Below are positions 47,719 through 59,559 of a DNA stretch of 64,000 nucleotides, in pieces. A program made the translations under genes and the position numbers. Below the pieces are notes generated by a model. The model was not told where the DNA came from and did no database searches. It saw only the letters and a list, made by a program, of their open reading frames with translations. Position 1 is the first letter of the stretch. Every line of letters begins with the position of its first letter. The stretch comes from Cordia subcordata (lineage: Eukaryota > Streptophyta > Magnoliopsida > Boraginales > Cordiaceae), in assembly GCA_028554755.1 (NCBI GenBank), contig JAPTOF010000010.1:12374501-12438500 (forward strand), in the 5' to 3' direction.

Positions 47719-47973
47719 GTATGTATGTTTTCTCTCATTGTTATCATCGTTCTAAAAAATGTGCTTGAATCTTCATACAAGAAAATGACTTAGATTATAC
47801 AAGCATTTGTTTCTTTACACCCCATATATCATATGCAAAAGTTCAACAATATTCAATCATTTTACACCATTTAATTTGCTTATAATAGTATATGCCAGAA
47901 ATGATACTTCATACATTTAAAAGCTAATTTTACTTTGTGACGCTCTTGATCTTTGGGATTAGTGTTATAAAAT

Positions 47974-50900
47974 TGTTGGAAGGATAGTGCACATAGATAT
48001 GTAGTACACTAAAGCAAATTAACACATATATGTGCAGCAAAATTAAAAAAATAGATAAAATGCAAGACTTTAACGTGGTTCAACATAGCCTACATCCACA
48101 AAGTGATTTCCCCAGTACTCAAAAGAAATAATTTCTCTATGACCAAGTTTGGTACATCTACCTTGTGTGTTACACCTAAACTCAATGTTAGAAAATCCTA
48201 TTTATAGAATACATATTTTTCCTATTTGGGCTTGGAATTCTATATTCTAAAGTACTTCTGTTCTTATTGGTCTTCCTTCTTTCCAATATTGATATGACTT
48301 GGAATTCGAGCCATACCTAACAACATTCTCCTTTGGCAACATATTTCAAGTGCTGAACCCTCTATTAGCATCTTCAGAATTCTATATCTCAAAATCTAGA
48401 TGGAATTTGGAAAAATTGTCTTAACATCTAAAAATCTTATCTTAAGTACAAAACATTGGATCATGTTCAAGATCCAACTACTCGAAGTACTTGAATTCAC
48501 CAATTCCACCAGTTACACATCACACCTGGTCACGAATCATTAAATCAATAACTTCAATAAGATCTTCGGTCCAAGTTGCACGATGACACCATATGCATTC
48601 AGTTGTCTTCTCACTACTTCATTGGTAGCCTATCTTTGACGAATCTCTCTGTAGCAAAAAACTTTGGCTTCCTTGATGTTAAGTTCATGTTTTTGTGGTG
48701 CAATTACTTCATCTCCTACAAGGTGCAAATCACAGTCTTTTTTATCAAGCAGAACCCTACCCAACAACAACATTCCTACCAAAGATATTATTTAGCCTAC
48801 TCTAAAGTTATCCTAGTTTTGGCTTCTCCTTTGGTGTCGTCCTTCTTCCATGATGACTATTCACTTTGTTAAATAGAAGATAACTTGGTTCAGGTGCACT
48901 AAATTATATGCACCTGAATCCCTTAATCATTTGTTTTAGCTAGTGCAACTATATTCCATGCTTTGCACAGCTTCTTTTTATTTTTAATATCAAACATTAA
49001 ATGTAGTTGCGAATTTTTTTATTTCACAAACAAATCTTATTTTAATTAGTTACTAGTTAACAATTAATTACCAGTTTGGTATTATTGTAATTGGAAAATT
49101 AAGATTGACATATATTGATAGTACAAAAACTAAAGTGAAATGAAACTGAGTAGTATTAACATAGAAAAAGAAATACTACAATATATAAAAACAGAATCTA
49201 AATTTGCTAAATCGAGGCCCAAAAGATTCGATGTCCTTAAGGAATTTAGGGCCTCACAGTAGTGTTAATGGCTCTTTAGCATATCTCTTTGAGGATAAAA
49301 TGTTTTATCTTTTATAAATGTAGCACTCAAATCACAAAAACTAATGATAAGAACAGTGTTAAAACTCTCTAGACTTGGAAGAAAAACTTGACTTTCTTTT
49401 GCATGTTTTGAAGTTTTGACAATGTAACTATATAGATGGAAGGATTGGGATGGCATAAAGTCTATCATAAACAAGGCATTCTAAGGGTCTCAAAATCCCT
49501 TTGCATTAACCTTATGGCTTAAAACTCACCATAAAGAATGCACTCCAAGGATCTCAAATCCCATATGCAATTACCTCCATAGCTGACAAAATAGGGAGGT
49601 CTTCAAAATGAATGAATGCTGAAAAACGATTAATTTTTCATTCAATTCCAACAACTGTTGCAATCTGCTATTGCTATGTAAAAGTGTTAAACCCAATTTT
49701 GCAGTTAAAAGATTTGTTCAATTATTTGGTGAAAGGATGAAAAGTTATTCTTGTATAGAAAACAATTTGTATTATGCTCGATTAAAATCTATTTTTTAAA
49801 GTTCTATTTATTTATTTATTTGAATTTATTTACTTGTAATATTTAATTTTTAATTTCTAAAATTTAATTTAAATATTTTGATATTTTAGATATTTGGTTT
49901 TTAATTCTTTTATCTTCTTAATTTTTTAATTTTTAAATTTTTCCTTTTTTAAAAGTTTTAATATGTTAGTTTTTTAGATTTAGTTTGTTTTTTAATTTTT
50001 TATTTTTTATTTTTGAATTTTAACAATTTATAGCATGTTTTGTTAAAATTATTATTCAAAGTAAATTTATTTACTTGTAATTTTTTAATTTTAATTTCTA
50101 ACTTTTAATTTTAAATATTTTGATATTTTATTTCTTTAATTTTCAATTCTTTATCTTTTTAGCTTTTTTATTTTTTAAATTTTTTATTTTTAATTTGATA
50201 ATTTTTTAGTGTTGTTTTTAATTTTAAATTTTTAAATTTAATTTGAATTTGAATTTTTAATTTTATTTAATACATAAAATATGTTGTGTAAGCGCTAGTG
50301 TGTTAGAATGACTTAAAAAATGAAAATAAAAACTTTAATATATGTCATGCAAGCATTGATGTGGTACCTTACATGGATTCAAAAAAATTGATGATATGAC
50401 ATTCCAGAATTATAAAAAGATTATGTGACACTCTAACATTACAAGAAAAAGAAGTTCTATATATAGGATATTGATTAGTCCAGTGCGACATTCTTTGTTA
50501 AAAGCATCATGAAAGCAATTTTCTTGGTGGTGTCTTTACTCTCTCTCTTTGTGTCGCTTTTCCTACGGTAGCTATGGTTTGTCATTTTTGTCGCGGCATT
50601 TATTGCATAACGCATAAGAGCATCAATTTTGTGACAAGAACTTATATTGCCCTATTTATATGTAGCTCAAGCTCTAATACCATGCACTTTGTTGGAAGGG
50701 ATCGTTCACATAAGTACATAGGATAAAGGCACATAGGTAGCTACACAGGACACAAGGCACACACGTATATACAATGAAAAGAAAACATACATGATACAAG
50801 ATTTTAATATGGTTCAACAAAGATGACGTCTACTAATTACTGAAAAGAAATAATTTCTCTTTGACCAAACTTGGTATGTATACCTACCTTCTGGTGTGTG

Positions 50901-51054
50901 ACACATAAACTCATGTTAAAAATCTTATTATACAAAATACATTTGTGAATCATATTGGGATTTGGAATCATATATTCTAAAGTATATCTGCTCTTGTTGG
51001 ATTTACTTTTTTCTTCAATACTAATAGGACTTAGAATTTGAGTCATACCTAACA
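47974..51054 (-). mobile_element. Old non-autonomous LTR element in the NLR intron
   Basis: Diverged direct LTRs 47974-48322 (349 bp) and 50690-51054 (365 bp), TGTTGGAAGG to CCTAACA. Minus orientation: the word AGCTCTAATACCA (50669-50681; complement of a tRNA-Met primer site with one change) lies before the right LTR, and ATTCTCCTTT after the left. The interior shows no retroelement protein and hosts the AT-rich repeat (48900-50470). Flanking bases AAAAT and ATAAT match at 4 of 5. The right LTR is also followed by a PPT-like AATCTCCCTC, which would fit a second, truncated internal region. Confidence 0.65.
48900..50470 (-). repeat. Non-coding AT-rich repeat, reverse copy
   Basis: Same family as 21995-22895 and 23282-24265 but inverted. 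Complementary landmarks in order: ATGCTTTGCACA near 48957, ACAAACAAATCTTATT near 49025, CAGTTTGGTATTATTGT near 49071, the long T-rich tract 49780-50280, and CATGCAAGCATTGATGTGGTA near 50346. It is interrupted by about 0.7 kb at 49090-49780. Confidence 0.65.
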
Positions 51055-52739
51055 ATAATCTCCCTCATGTTTAACATTTATTACTTAAGTCGCTCAAAGC
51101 TATATTTCACGTTTCGTAGCTTAACATTTCTTCCATGTTAGGTTTACTTCACTTAGCTTTTAACTTGTAGCACCACCATGTCCTTAATTTCTAGCACATA
51201 CGAACTGCAGTATAGTTCTATATTTAGTGACTTTGAAGTCCTAGCTTTCACCAATATGCAATTAGAAAGGAGATAAAATGACAATGATAACAATTATAAT
51301 AATAATAAAAGGGTCAGACGAACAACTTGAACAACTTGTAACTAAATCAACATTTAAATGATGGTTGTATGGAGCTGATGGTGTTCGAAACTAGATTTTT
51401 GGTGGTAAAAGGAAAAGGGAAAAGGAAAGAAATTGGAGAACAGAGATAGACACTTTCCATGAGTAATAAAAGTGACAGTATCTATCAATAAATCTATCAT
51501 CACTAATATTGCTTTGATTGTTAATATGTTGCTATTTAGATTAAAAAAAATCTACTAATTCGTTTCTTATTAGAAATGAAATAACTAAGAGCTAATTAGA
51601 AATGAAATCCTTGGTAGCTAATTAGAAACATAACTTTCACTAGCTAATTAGAAACAAACTTTTGGTAGCTAATGAGAGATGAAAATTTGAGTATTTAACT
51701 AGAGAAAGATATTGGTATCTAGTTGTCATCTCTAATTAGTGAAGAATTTTGTCTCGTCTTTGATTGATGGCTAATTTTAACTAAAAATTACGAAATATCA
51801 TTCATCATATCTAGAGTTTCTTTAAAGTAATTATTAAAAACCATTCACCTAAAAAAAGTTTAATATCAACATGTAATTGGATATAGATAATAAATACATA
51901 CACTCAAAAAGTGAAAAAGAAATTGAAATTAAGAAAAATGTCATTCACCAAAAAGAGGCAATATCAACAAATAAATACACATAAGCAACATATGTATATT
52001 GATTTATAGAAAAACATACACACAGAAAAATCTTAAAAGGAGAAAAATATTGAAATTTAAAAAATAAATTAATTATAGAACTGGTGAAAATTGGATAAGT
52101 TGGGTGACATAGCTCTTTTACCCCAGTGTAGGAGCAATATTGTGCTCTTTATCAATAAGCAAGTAGTTCTGTTCAGCTAGGCCAAAAAATTACCATTGTT
52201 GTGTTAATCATTAGCAAGGGTTAAATCCTTAATGCTATATTAATACAAAACAAAAAGGGTGGAAGAAACTATAATAAATGTAATGTGAGGTAAGGTAATC
52301 ACTTGTGTTTAATAAATATTGTTGTCATTAACTTTTTCTTTATACTCAAATTCAAGACCGTTGAAAGGGACATCATACAACTTCTGTTAGATCTACCAAA
52401 GAATACCACTACTGATATTACAAACAACATAATAGTTGTATATCTCAGCAAAAATATCATACAAAAATGCTAATATATACTCAATTTGTTAGATCTATGC
52501 TATACTATAATAATCTAAAAATATGTGTTGACCATAACAAAATAACTAGGGGCAAAATACTAGCATTTAGTTTCTGCCCTTTTATTTTCCATAGTAATAG
52601 AAATTTATAAAATTTTCTTTCTCTTTTTTTTTTCTCTTTTCCATAAAAAGTATCGTTTCATTAGTCCTATTGGCTTGACATATCAAAATTTTACATCATA
52701 TATCTAATAGAAGGTTCTACTTTTGTATTCTAATTGCAG

Positions 52740-54437
52740 ATTGTGACCAAATCCAACAAATGGAAGAATTAGGAAAAAAATTGGTTCAACATTGTGGAGG
52801 TCTGCCATTGGCTATAATTGCCTTAGGAGGTATTCTAGCAGAGAGACATAGTAGAATGGCAAAATGTTCAAAAAAATGTTAAATCATACCTTGAGATGAC
52901 GAGCAACATAAAAAAAAAGGTCAAGAAGGACTACATAAAATGCTAGAGTTGAGTTACAATGACTTACCATACATACAAATTCAGACCCTGTTTTCCTCAT
53001 TTGACCAAGTACCCGAGAGATGTTGAGATAGAAACAGAATCACTATATCAATTTTGGATGGCTGAAGGCATGATATCAATGGATGATAAGATTGGGGAGG
53101 AGACAATGATGGATATTGCAGAATATTATTTAGGAGAATTAGCAGAAAGGTCTCTGGTTTTTGTTGAAATAGATGAAGAGATGCCTCCACGTAGCAGGTT
53201 CAAATCTTGCCGACTTCATGACCTCATGAGAGAATTGTGCTTGCTCAAAGCAAAAGAGGAAAACTTCCTTCAATTAATCAATTATCAAGGTAGAAAAACC
53301 ACATGGAGCTTGCTGATTTGTCTTTCTTAGCCGGAACCCATAGGCTTGCCATTTATGTGGATGATGAAGATGATACAAATTATGTTCCCCTTATAAGAGG
53401 AGCATCTCAACACCTTCGATCATTTACTTATTGTTCTAGAACGGCCAACGACATCGAAAAGATAATGAAAATCGTAATGGATGATTTCAAGATGCTAAGA
53501 GTCTTAATGATTCAATGCGAAAGCAAACAGGTCATTTGTGTTCCCTCAGCAATAGGTAAATGTATCCACTTGAGATACTTGGGGTTATGGGGTGAATATT
53601 CTGTCTCATCATCCATAGGCAAGCTCGAACACTTGCAAACTTTTGCTTTACATTGTAGCATGTGGGTTATGAGTATGCCAAATGTTATATAGAGATTAAA
53701 ACGGCTGAAATATCTGTACCTTCCTTACTGGGTAAATGCCAAATTTACTCTGGAGGGCTTACACAATTTGGAGATACTAGAAAACTTTGATACTGCATAT
53801 ACTAATGTTAAAGACCTTTCAACTTTAACCAATCTTCGATCTTTAATGGCATGCGTCCATGACAAGCTAGAGGATGTGGAAGAATTCATTAATGCAGTAA
53901 ACAGTAAGTTAAACTACTTGAGATTCTTGTCCCTTGAAATTCGGGGTTGTGATTTTGGTTCCGAGAAGGGATCATCCTTGCTTAGAGAGGTGTTCTCCTG
54001 TGATCGTCTTACTCATTTGTCCATATGGGATCGGAGAATAAGTAAATTACCAGAGTATGAACCTTGTTTCTTGCCAAATCTCCATGAATTAAAATTTTAT
54101 GAGACTAAAATGGAGGAAAACCCAACGAGGACTCTGGAGAAGCTTCCCAAGTTGAGACGTCTCGAGCTGGGGATTGACTCCAGTATGGGGGAAGAAATGA
54201 TTTGCCATGCAACCGGTTTTCCCTAACTCAAATCTCTTGAGCTTTGGAGTCTTCCAAACTTGAAGAATTGGTGGATAGAAGAAGGAGCCATGCCTTATCT
54301 TTCTTCTCTTTGAATCGCTAAATGTAGAGAATTGAAGATGATTCCTAGTGGGTTGAGATTCATTAGGACCCTCAAAGAATTGGACATACCGGATTTGCCT
54401 CAAGTCCATCGCGTATCTTCCATCATAATTAGATAAT
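52740..54437 (+). pseudogene. NLR exon 2: NB-ARC end, winged helix, LRR
   Basis: Begins [16 protein letters not shown] and [12 protein letters not shown], loses frame at about 52850, regains it by 52959 (ESLYQFWMAEGMIS), and shifts again at about 53290 into the LRR (FLAGTHRLAIYVDD ...). LRR units such as LRYLGLWGEYSVSSSIGKLE and LPNLHELKFYET are clear. Stops at 53690-53692, 54224-54226 and 54313-54315 interrupt one continuous frame. The natural end is probably the TAG at 54435-54437 (VHRVSSIIIR). Confidence 0.85.
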
Positions 54438-54980
54438 GATGCATGTGACATCCCCTCAAGGCGCTATTGGTGATCAGGTACTAATAATTTCCTTAATAGC
54501 TTTCGCTATAAACCCCTCGCGCACAAAACAATTTGAATTTATGAGATTTTGTTTGCTTGTTTGTGACGTGAACAAAATAGGAATTACGTTTCACTAGTTC
54601 TGATGAGTAGTGTTTTTGTTGCTTCTTTGTTATCTCTAATGAAATCTCATTTTTCTGGCCATTCAAACAAAATTGATCATAGCTTAATTAATCTTGACCA
54701 CTGTCAAAGAAGATCTCAGAGCAAGTTCTTGAACTTGACATCTTAGAAGATGATTTGGCACGCCCCCAACTGCAATAGACTCTATAATTATGCCTTAACT
54801 AATGATTACAGAGCCGTAAAGCAATTTGCTTTTTCCTTTATTTTATTTCTGTTCTTGTGTGTAGTTTTAATTGTGTAGTCTAAACCCAAGACAGGTTTGA
54901 TTGTTTTACGGAGAAATGGGATAGATCGTGGGATGATAACAGACGATGTCCACAAAAACAGAAATCACTTGTAGGATCGC

Positions 54981-55271
54981 TTAAATACTTGCCAGACTGA
55001 TCCAATAGAGAAGTAGGAATATCAACTTTCGCTTCCAACACAAGGGTCTACAAACCAGTAGTAGGTTGAGCTTAATGGGAAGTAAACTAAGATCAAAATT
55101 ACATATAGCATAACACGAATTTTCGATGTAGAACTGACCATTTTTCTTCCTAGTAATAGAAGATTTATTAAAGTTCAATTCACTAGACAAAGTGATCATT
55201 TCCCTTTTGGCTGAGAATTCTATCAACGAGGACTTGCATTGATATGATATCAAACATATGTTAATAATCAT
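54981..55271 (-). pseudogene. Fragment resembling mitochondrial-plasmid-type RNA polymerase, copy 2
   Basis: Counterpart of 39227-39559: EFSAKREMITLSSELNFNKS then GQFYIENSCYAICNFDLSLL on the minus strand. A frame change after VCRPL loses the WEVKVDIPT segment that copy 1 keeps. Identity by eye as for copy 1. Confidence 0.4.
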
Positions 55272-57157
55272 TTATGTGATCCAAACAAGATTGTTTACTT
55301 TGATGATATGACGAATGGTTGAAAATGATATTGAATTCCAATTTTTCGTGGTGGCAGTTCTGATTGCAAAGCCATTTTATACTTGAAAAATTTTTCAATG
55401 TCATCCATTCTGGTAGGAGATGTTCTTAGAAACATGAAAGCAATTGTAGGTCCATAGAAAACCATGTAAAATCCTGCTATACAGGATTTGAGTTCCTATC
55501 TCAAGTAGCAATATCATAAATTTCCTTCAGTTAGCATCCTAAAGCCTAAACTTCTTCCTAGTATAACTTTTGGTGGCCAGACCAACATCTTAACTCCAAA
55601 AATTAGCATCATGGCATGGATCGACGTAATTTCTTGTCCTGTTTATCACATGGTTGATAGTTGTTGCTATTGCCAACAAGCAACCATGTCAACATCTCAA
55701 CTCCAACAGTTAAATTTGCATCATGGCATGGAATGGAGTAGTTTCTTTATGTCTTTATCAAGTGCTTAATGGTTGTTGCTCTGGTTTAAGTCTTCTCTGT
55801 ATAAGCTACGACCTAAAGCAAATCTTATTGCTGCAAGAAAAAGTGCATTTCTTTGTGATTAAGCCTAGACCATCTTATATATGGGTATTCTTTACTTGTT
55901 AGAATTTGTTTGTCGATGTAGCCTGAATGCAACCTGGATTCATCTCATTAGTATTAAATGTACAGTCATAGTCACTTGATTTATTATTCAGTAGCTTCAA
56001 CGATCAAGTTATTTCATAATCTTTAGCTAACTGGAAAGAATATAAAAGACTAATCAAAATGACCAAAAGGAAAGGTTAAATTGGTGTTTCCTCTTAAGCT
56101 CTCCTTTACTTTATTCCTTTTATCTGGCCATTTAAATCTTGGTCAATATCACTATTACGATGCCTAGATGATAAAGATTAGTAATGATGTTAAGTTTGGT
56201 ACTTAGTTTTCTAATTTTTGAAAGTTTGCCTAATACCTTATTGTTTGTCCAACAGAAATTGAGAATAAGATGTTTCTTGTTTCTTGCTGAATATTGGATC
56301 AGATTGTTGATATATGCAGGTAGACATTAACCCAAGAATGAAATGTGATTTGCCTGGCCACTCCCAAGAGAATTAAGCATTGCTGTCCATGAAGATTTCA
56401 CAGCGAAGTTCTTGAACTTGACATCTTAAAAGATGATCTAGCATGTCTTTCAACTGCTACAGGACTCTTTGCAATTTGCATACTCTCTCTACTGATTGTG
56501 TTTGTAGTTATATTTTTGCAGTATGGATTGTAGACCCAGGACAGCTTTAATGGTTATTTGCTGTAATATGGTATCATTAAATGCACATTAATAGTCACTT
56601 GTGTGATCCAAAAAAAATTGTTTGTTTTGATGCCACGGCAAATGGTTGAAAATGAATACATGTTACTATATCAAGTTGAAAAGCCATTCTTTATATTAAA
56701 TTTCCTTCTTTTGGCATCCTAAACCCTAGGCTTCTTGCTTGTATAACTTTTGGTGTCTAGACTGACATCTTAACTCTAAAAGTTACCATCGTGGCATGGA
56801 CCAAAGCAGTTTATTTTCCTGTTTATCAAAATACTTGATGGTTGTTGCTATTGTCAACAACTAATCATGTTAGTCTTCTCTGTATAATCATGTTAAGCAA
56901 CCATTTCATTCAAAAGTTTAAACTGTTAGAGAGGTTTTATCATATTTAATCAATGTGTTTAACAGTTTATGCATAATGAAGTGTGGATTGGATTTTGAAG
57001 ATTCATGTGATGCTGGAAGTAGAATCAATTCTCCGCTGATTGTTTTCTTAATTACAGTTTTAAGAAAGCCTTGAACTCCATTGGGATGAAGAGGGGAAAG
57101 GGAGAGAACAACGCTAGGAAGGCTTACTAAGATGATTATATTACAAAAATACTTATT

Positions 57158-57888
57158 GCAGATTTGTTCGCCCATTCTTCATTCAGGGTGATTCGAACGA
57201 GGGGAGGGTCTTCCACCTTTAAGGTCATTGCACTAGTACCTGAACACTTACTCTTACTTCTCTTCTCAGGTTCACCTATTTTCTTAGGATTGGCTGCCCC
57301 GAGGTTCTTGTGATGTCACATTGTCTCCCTTCAAACTTTGGATACAATTCTCTAATCGTTCTCTTAGCGGTGTTTTTAGAGGCCTTAGTGGTATGCGCTA
57401 CAGCGCAAAAATGAAACCCCTTTATTTTCTTTATGATTCTCTTTTGCTACAACCACCGATGTACACTTAAACGGTGCTTAAAATATTTTCCCTACTTCTT
57501 GATGAAACTACTCTTGCAAAGTCAAAAGGTAAAGGTTCACGTCTTCGTAACTAATCAAAGCATTGGAATGAAACCGTGGGCTTACAGGTATAGATAGCTT
57601 GGTTTTTGAATAGATAAGACCTTCCTATAGAGGATATTCGGTCGGGGTGGGCTAAGCTAATCAGCAGGCTTATTCAGACATGTTTATGGGCAGATAGCAG
57701 ATATTGATTCAAAACTCTTCCTTAGTGGCTTTCGTCCCCCTCCTGGGATTATCAAACTGTCAAATTTGCCTTTGGATTTATTCTGCCTTCCACTCTATAT
57801 CCAATCTTTTTCCCTACCAGTCTCTCTCTCTGGTCGGCCTATTGATGGAGTAGGAGTAGGGGTTCACACTTTTAGTATTTTATTTCCA
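57158..57888. other. Copy-2-specific insertion, organelle-like texture
   Basis: Absent from duplication copy 1, where AATACTTATG joins directly to CTATATTCCTTCAG (41475-41502). The base mix is visibly richer in G and C than the surroundings and lacks long A/T tracts, with words such as GGTCGGGGTGGGCTAAGC and TTCGTCCCCCTCCTGGG. This resembles plant mitochondrial DNA, so a nuclear mitochondrial insert is my best guess. No gene recognised. Confidence 0.35.
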
Positions 57889-58805
57889 ATATTCCTTCAG
57901 CATCTCATATTTGGAGGTAAAGAAGCCAAGATAGGATTGAATGGTAAATATACTGCAGGTTGTGGAACTTTTTCATTGTAAGCTGATTCCTTACATTTCC
58001 ATAATAAGATATTGCAGGTTGTGGATTCAGAGCAATAACTTTTGATCTTTCCGAATAGACAACTCAAATTTTCTTCCTCCCACTAGAAACTAGAATGCGG
58101 AAAGAAAACTATACATACTTTCAGATTTTCTGTTCTAAGTTGTCATGCATCAATCCTTTAACTGAAACTCAGCCAGTCGTAAGCTTACTAATTGGTCATT
58201 AAGATAATTAAGATGAGGAGGTCATTAGAGTGACACTCAAATTAGAATATCTTGATTTACTGTTAAGATTCCTGATTAAGTCGGTGCATGTATTGGGATG
58301 TACCGATGCACTTGTAAGCTTACTAATTTGTGGTGGTCAAAGTCCATCTGATTTTTTGATGATTGAACTCTCCTAATTGTGTTCCCACCTACTCCCAAGA
58401 AAAGGTTGCCTCATTTGTGGACCTTTCCCTGGAAAACAAAGATGACAGAGGAATTTCCAAGGATTTGCTCTCCGTAAACTAGATGTTAATAATTGCAGTA
58501 CCCGCATATTTTATTAGAAGGACTTTTGTTGACAAAGACAAGTTGATGGATACGAGCATTTCTTCCGTGAAGACATTTGACTTTTTCTTCCATGGTGTGA
58601 AGACATTTTTGCTTTAAGTCTCTTTCATCTTTCCGCAGGCAGGCAGGCAAATTAAGGGAGCCATTTTTGGACTTTTCAGTGGCATATAAACAGAAAGAGA
58701 ATTCCCAAGCATTTAAGCAAAGAGCACTAACCCTTGTATAAAATAATGCTAAAAGCTACCTAGCAGATCTTTTTCATGAGAGCTTAAAAACTAAAATTAA
58801 GTGTC

Positions 58806-58887
58806 AATGGTAGAGGCTGTCATATCTTCTGTTTGTAGAAACACTTAGCAATTTGTTGATTCAAGATGGCCAGTTTTTACATGGCAA
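58806..58887 (+). pseudogene. NLR N-terminal vestige
   Basis: Starts ATGGTAGAGGCTGTC and encodes MVEAVISS, then after a one-base frame change VETLSNLLIQDGQFLHG, matching the first 26 residues of the coiled-coil exon at 44847. It stops at 58915 and nothing downstream matches. It lies just outside duplication copy 2, in the position expected for the first exon of a further NLR gene. Confidence 0.7.
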
Positions 58888-59559
58888 CTTGTTAATTAGT
58901 GAATGCTTGTGGTTTCATCAGGCTGCTTGTGATGCAGCCCTTTGTTGTACTTCACTCACAGCAGCTATCTTTTTTCTTACATTAACTGCGAGGTCGTTCT
59001 ATACTTCTATTTATTGAAATGCAAAACCCAAAGAAATGATTATTTCTCTAGTAAAATGAGTTGAGCTTAAGAAGTAATACGACACTAAACCCTTATTATT
59101 TGCATTTTTTGTTGTATTAATTATATATGTGATTTTAATTTATTTATCATATTAACCTCTTATTTTTTGCATTTTATTTTATATATATATTTATGAATTT
59201 TAATTTATTTATTATATTAACCTATTAATTTTTACATTTTACTATCTATATATGCGAATTTTTTAATATATGAGTTGGTTGAGGGTTTACTTTTAGCATT
59301 TTCATAATATTAACCTCTTAACTTTATTATTTGTATTTTAATCTTTCATTAATTATATATATGTGAACTATTAAGCTTATTTAGTTATATTGTTTATTTA
59401 GTTATACTTTGATATTTTATTAATAATTTAGTTACATTTTTTATGTTTAATTAATTATATTTGTATAATTTACTAATTTAAACATCATATTTTTTAAATT
59501 AATTTAACTTGTTATTTTTTATTTTTTATTTTTATTTTTGTAGCTGGTTTCAAGAGACA

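Larger units (their letters stand above)
47719..52739 (+). other. NLR intron, expanded by repeats
   Basis: 5.0 kb, GT-AG. The last 880 bp (from 51857) are shared with duplication copy 1. The rest is occupied by an LTR pair and the AT-rich repeat described below. Confidence 0.75.
44847..54437 (+). pseudogene. CC-NB-ARC-LRR (RPP13/RPP8-like) resistance gene, disrupted
   Basis: Cytoplasmic immune receptor family. Exon 1 (44847-45254 plus 47103-47718) carries the Rx-type coiled coil (MAEPVISFVVETLGNLLLEE), P-loop GIGGLGKTT near 47266, and kinase-2 LVILDDIW near 47496. A GTATGT donor at 47719 and TTGCAG acceptor ending 52739 bound a 5-kb intron full of repeats. Exon 2 has GGLPLAI near 52797, winged-helix text, LHDLMREL near 53214, then LRRs to about 54437. 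Damage: a 1.84-kb LTR element at 45255; TAA at 47364-47366 (CAA expected); a 5-bp loss near 52850 compared with copy 1; a frame change near 53290; stops at 53690, 54224 and 54313. Not functional. Confidence 0.88.
51857..58646 (+). repeat. Segmental duplication copy 2 (NLR locus)
   Basis: Longer partner of 37197-42258. It keeps the LRR and has an additional 0.7-kb block at 57158-57888. The flank 54470-58646 has no host gene of its own apart from the antisense polymerase-like fragment. Confidence 0.85.

Noticed and set aside
48576..48872. 98-codon ORF in the intronic LTR element
   Set aside because: No gag, protease or RT features and it runs against the element's orientation; likely chance.
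59085..59350. Spaced direct repeats considered as a CRISPR-like array
   Set aside because: Units are AT-rich, imperfect and contiguous, with no unique spacers, and the context is a plant DNA transposon.
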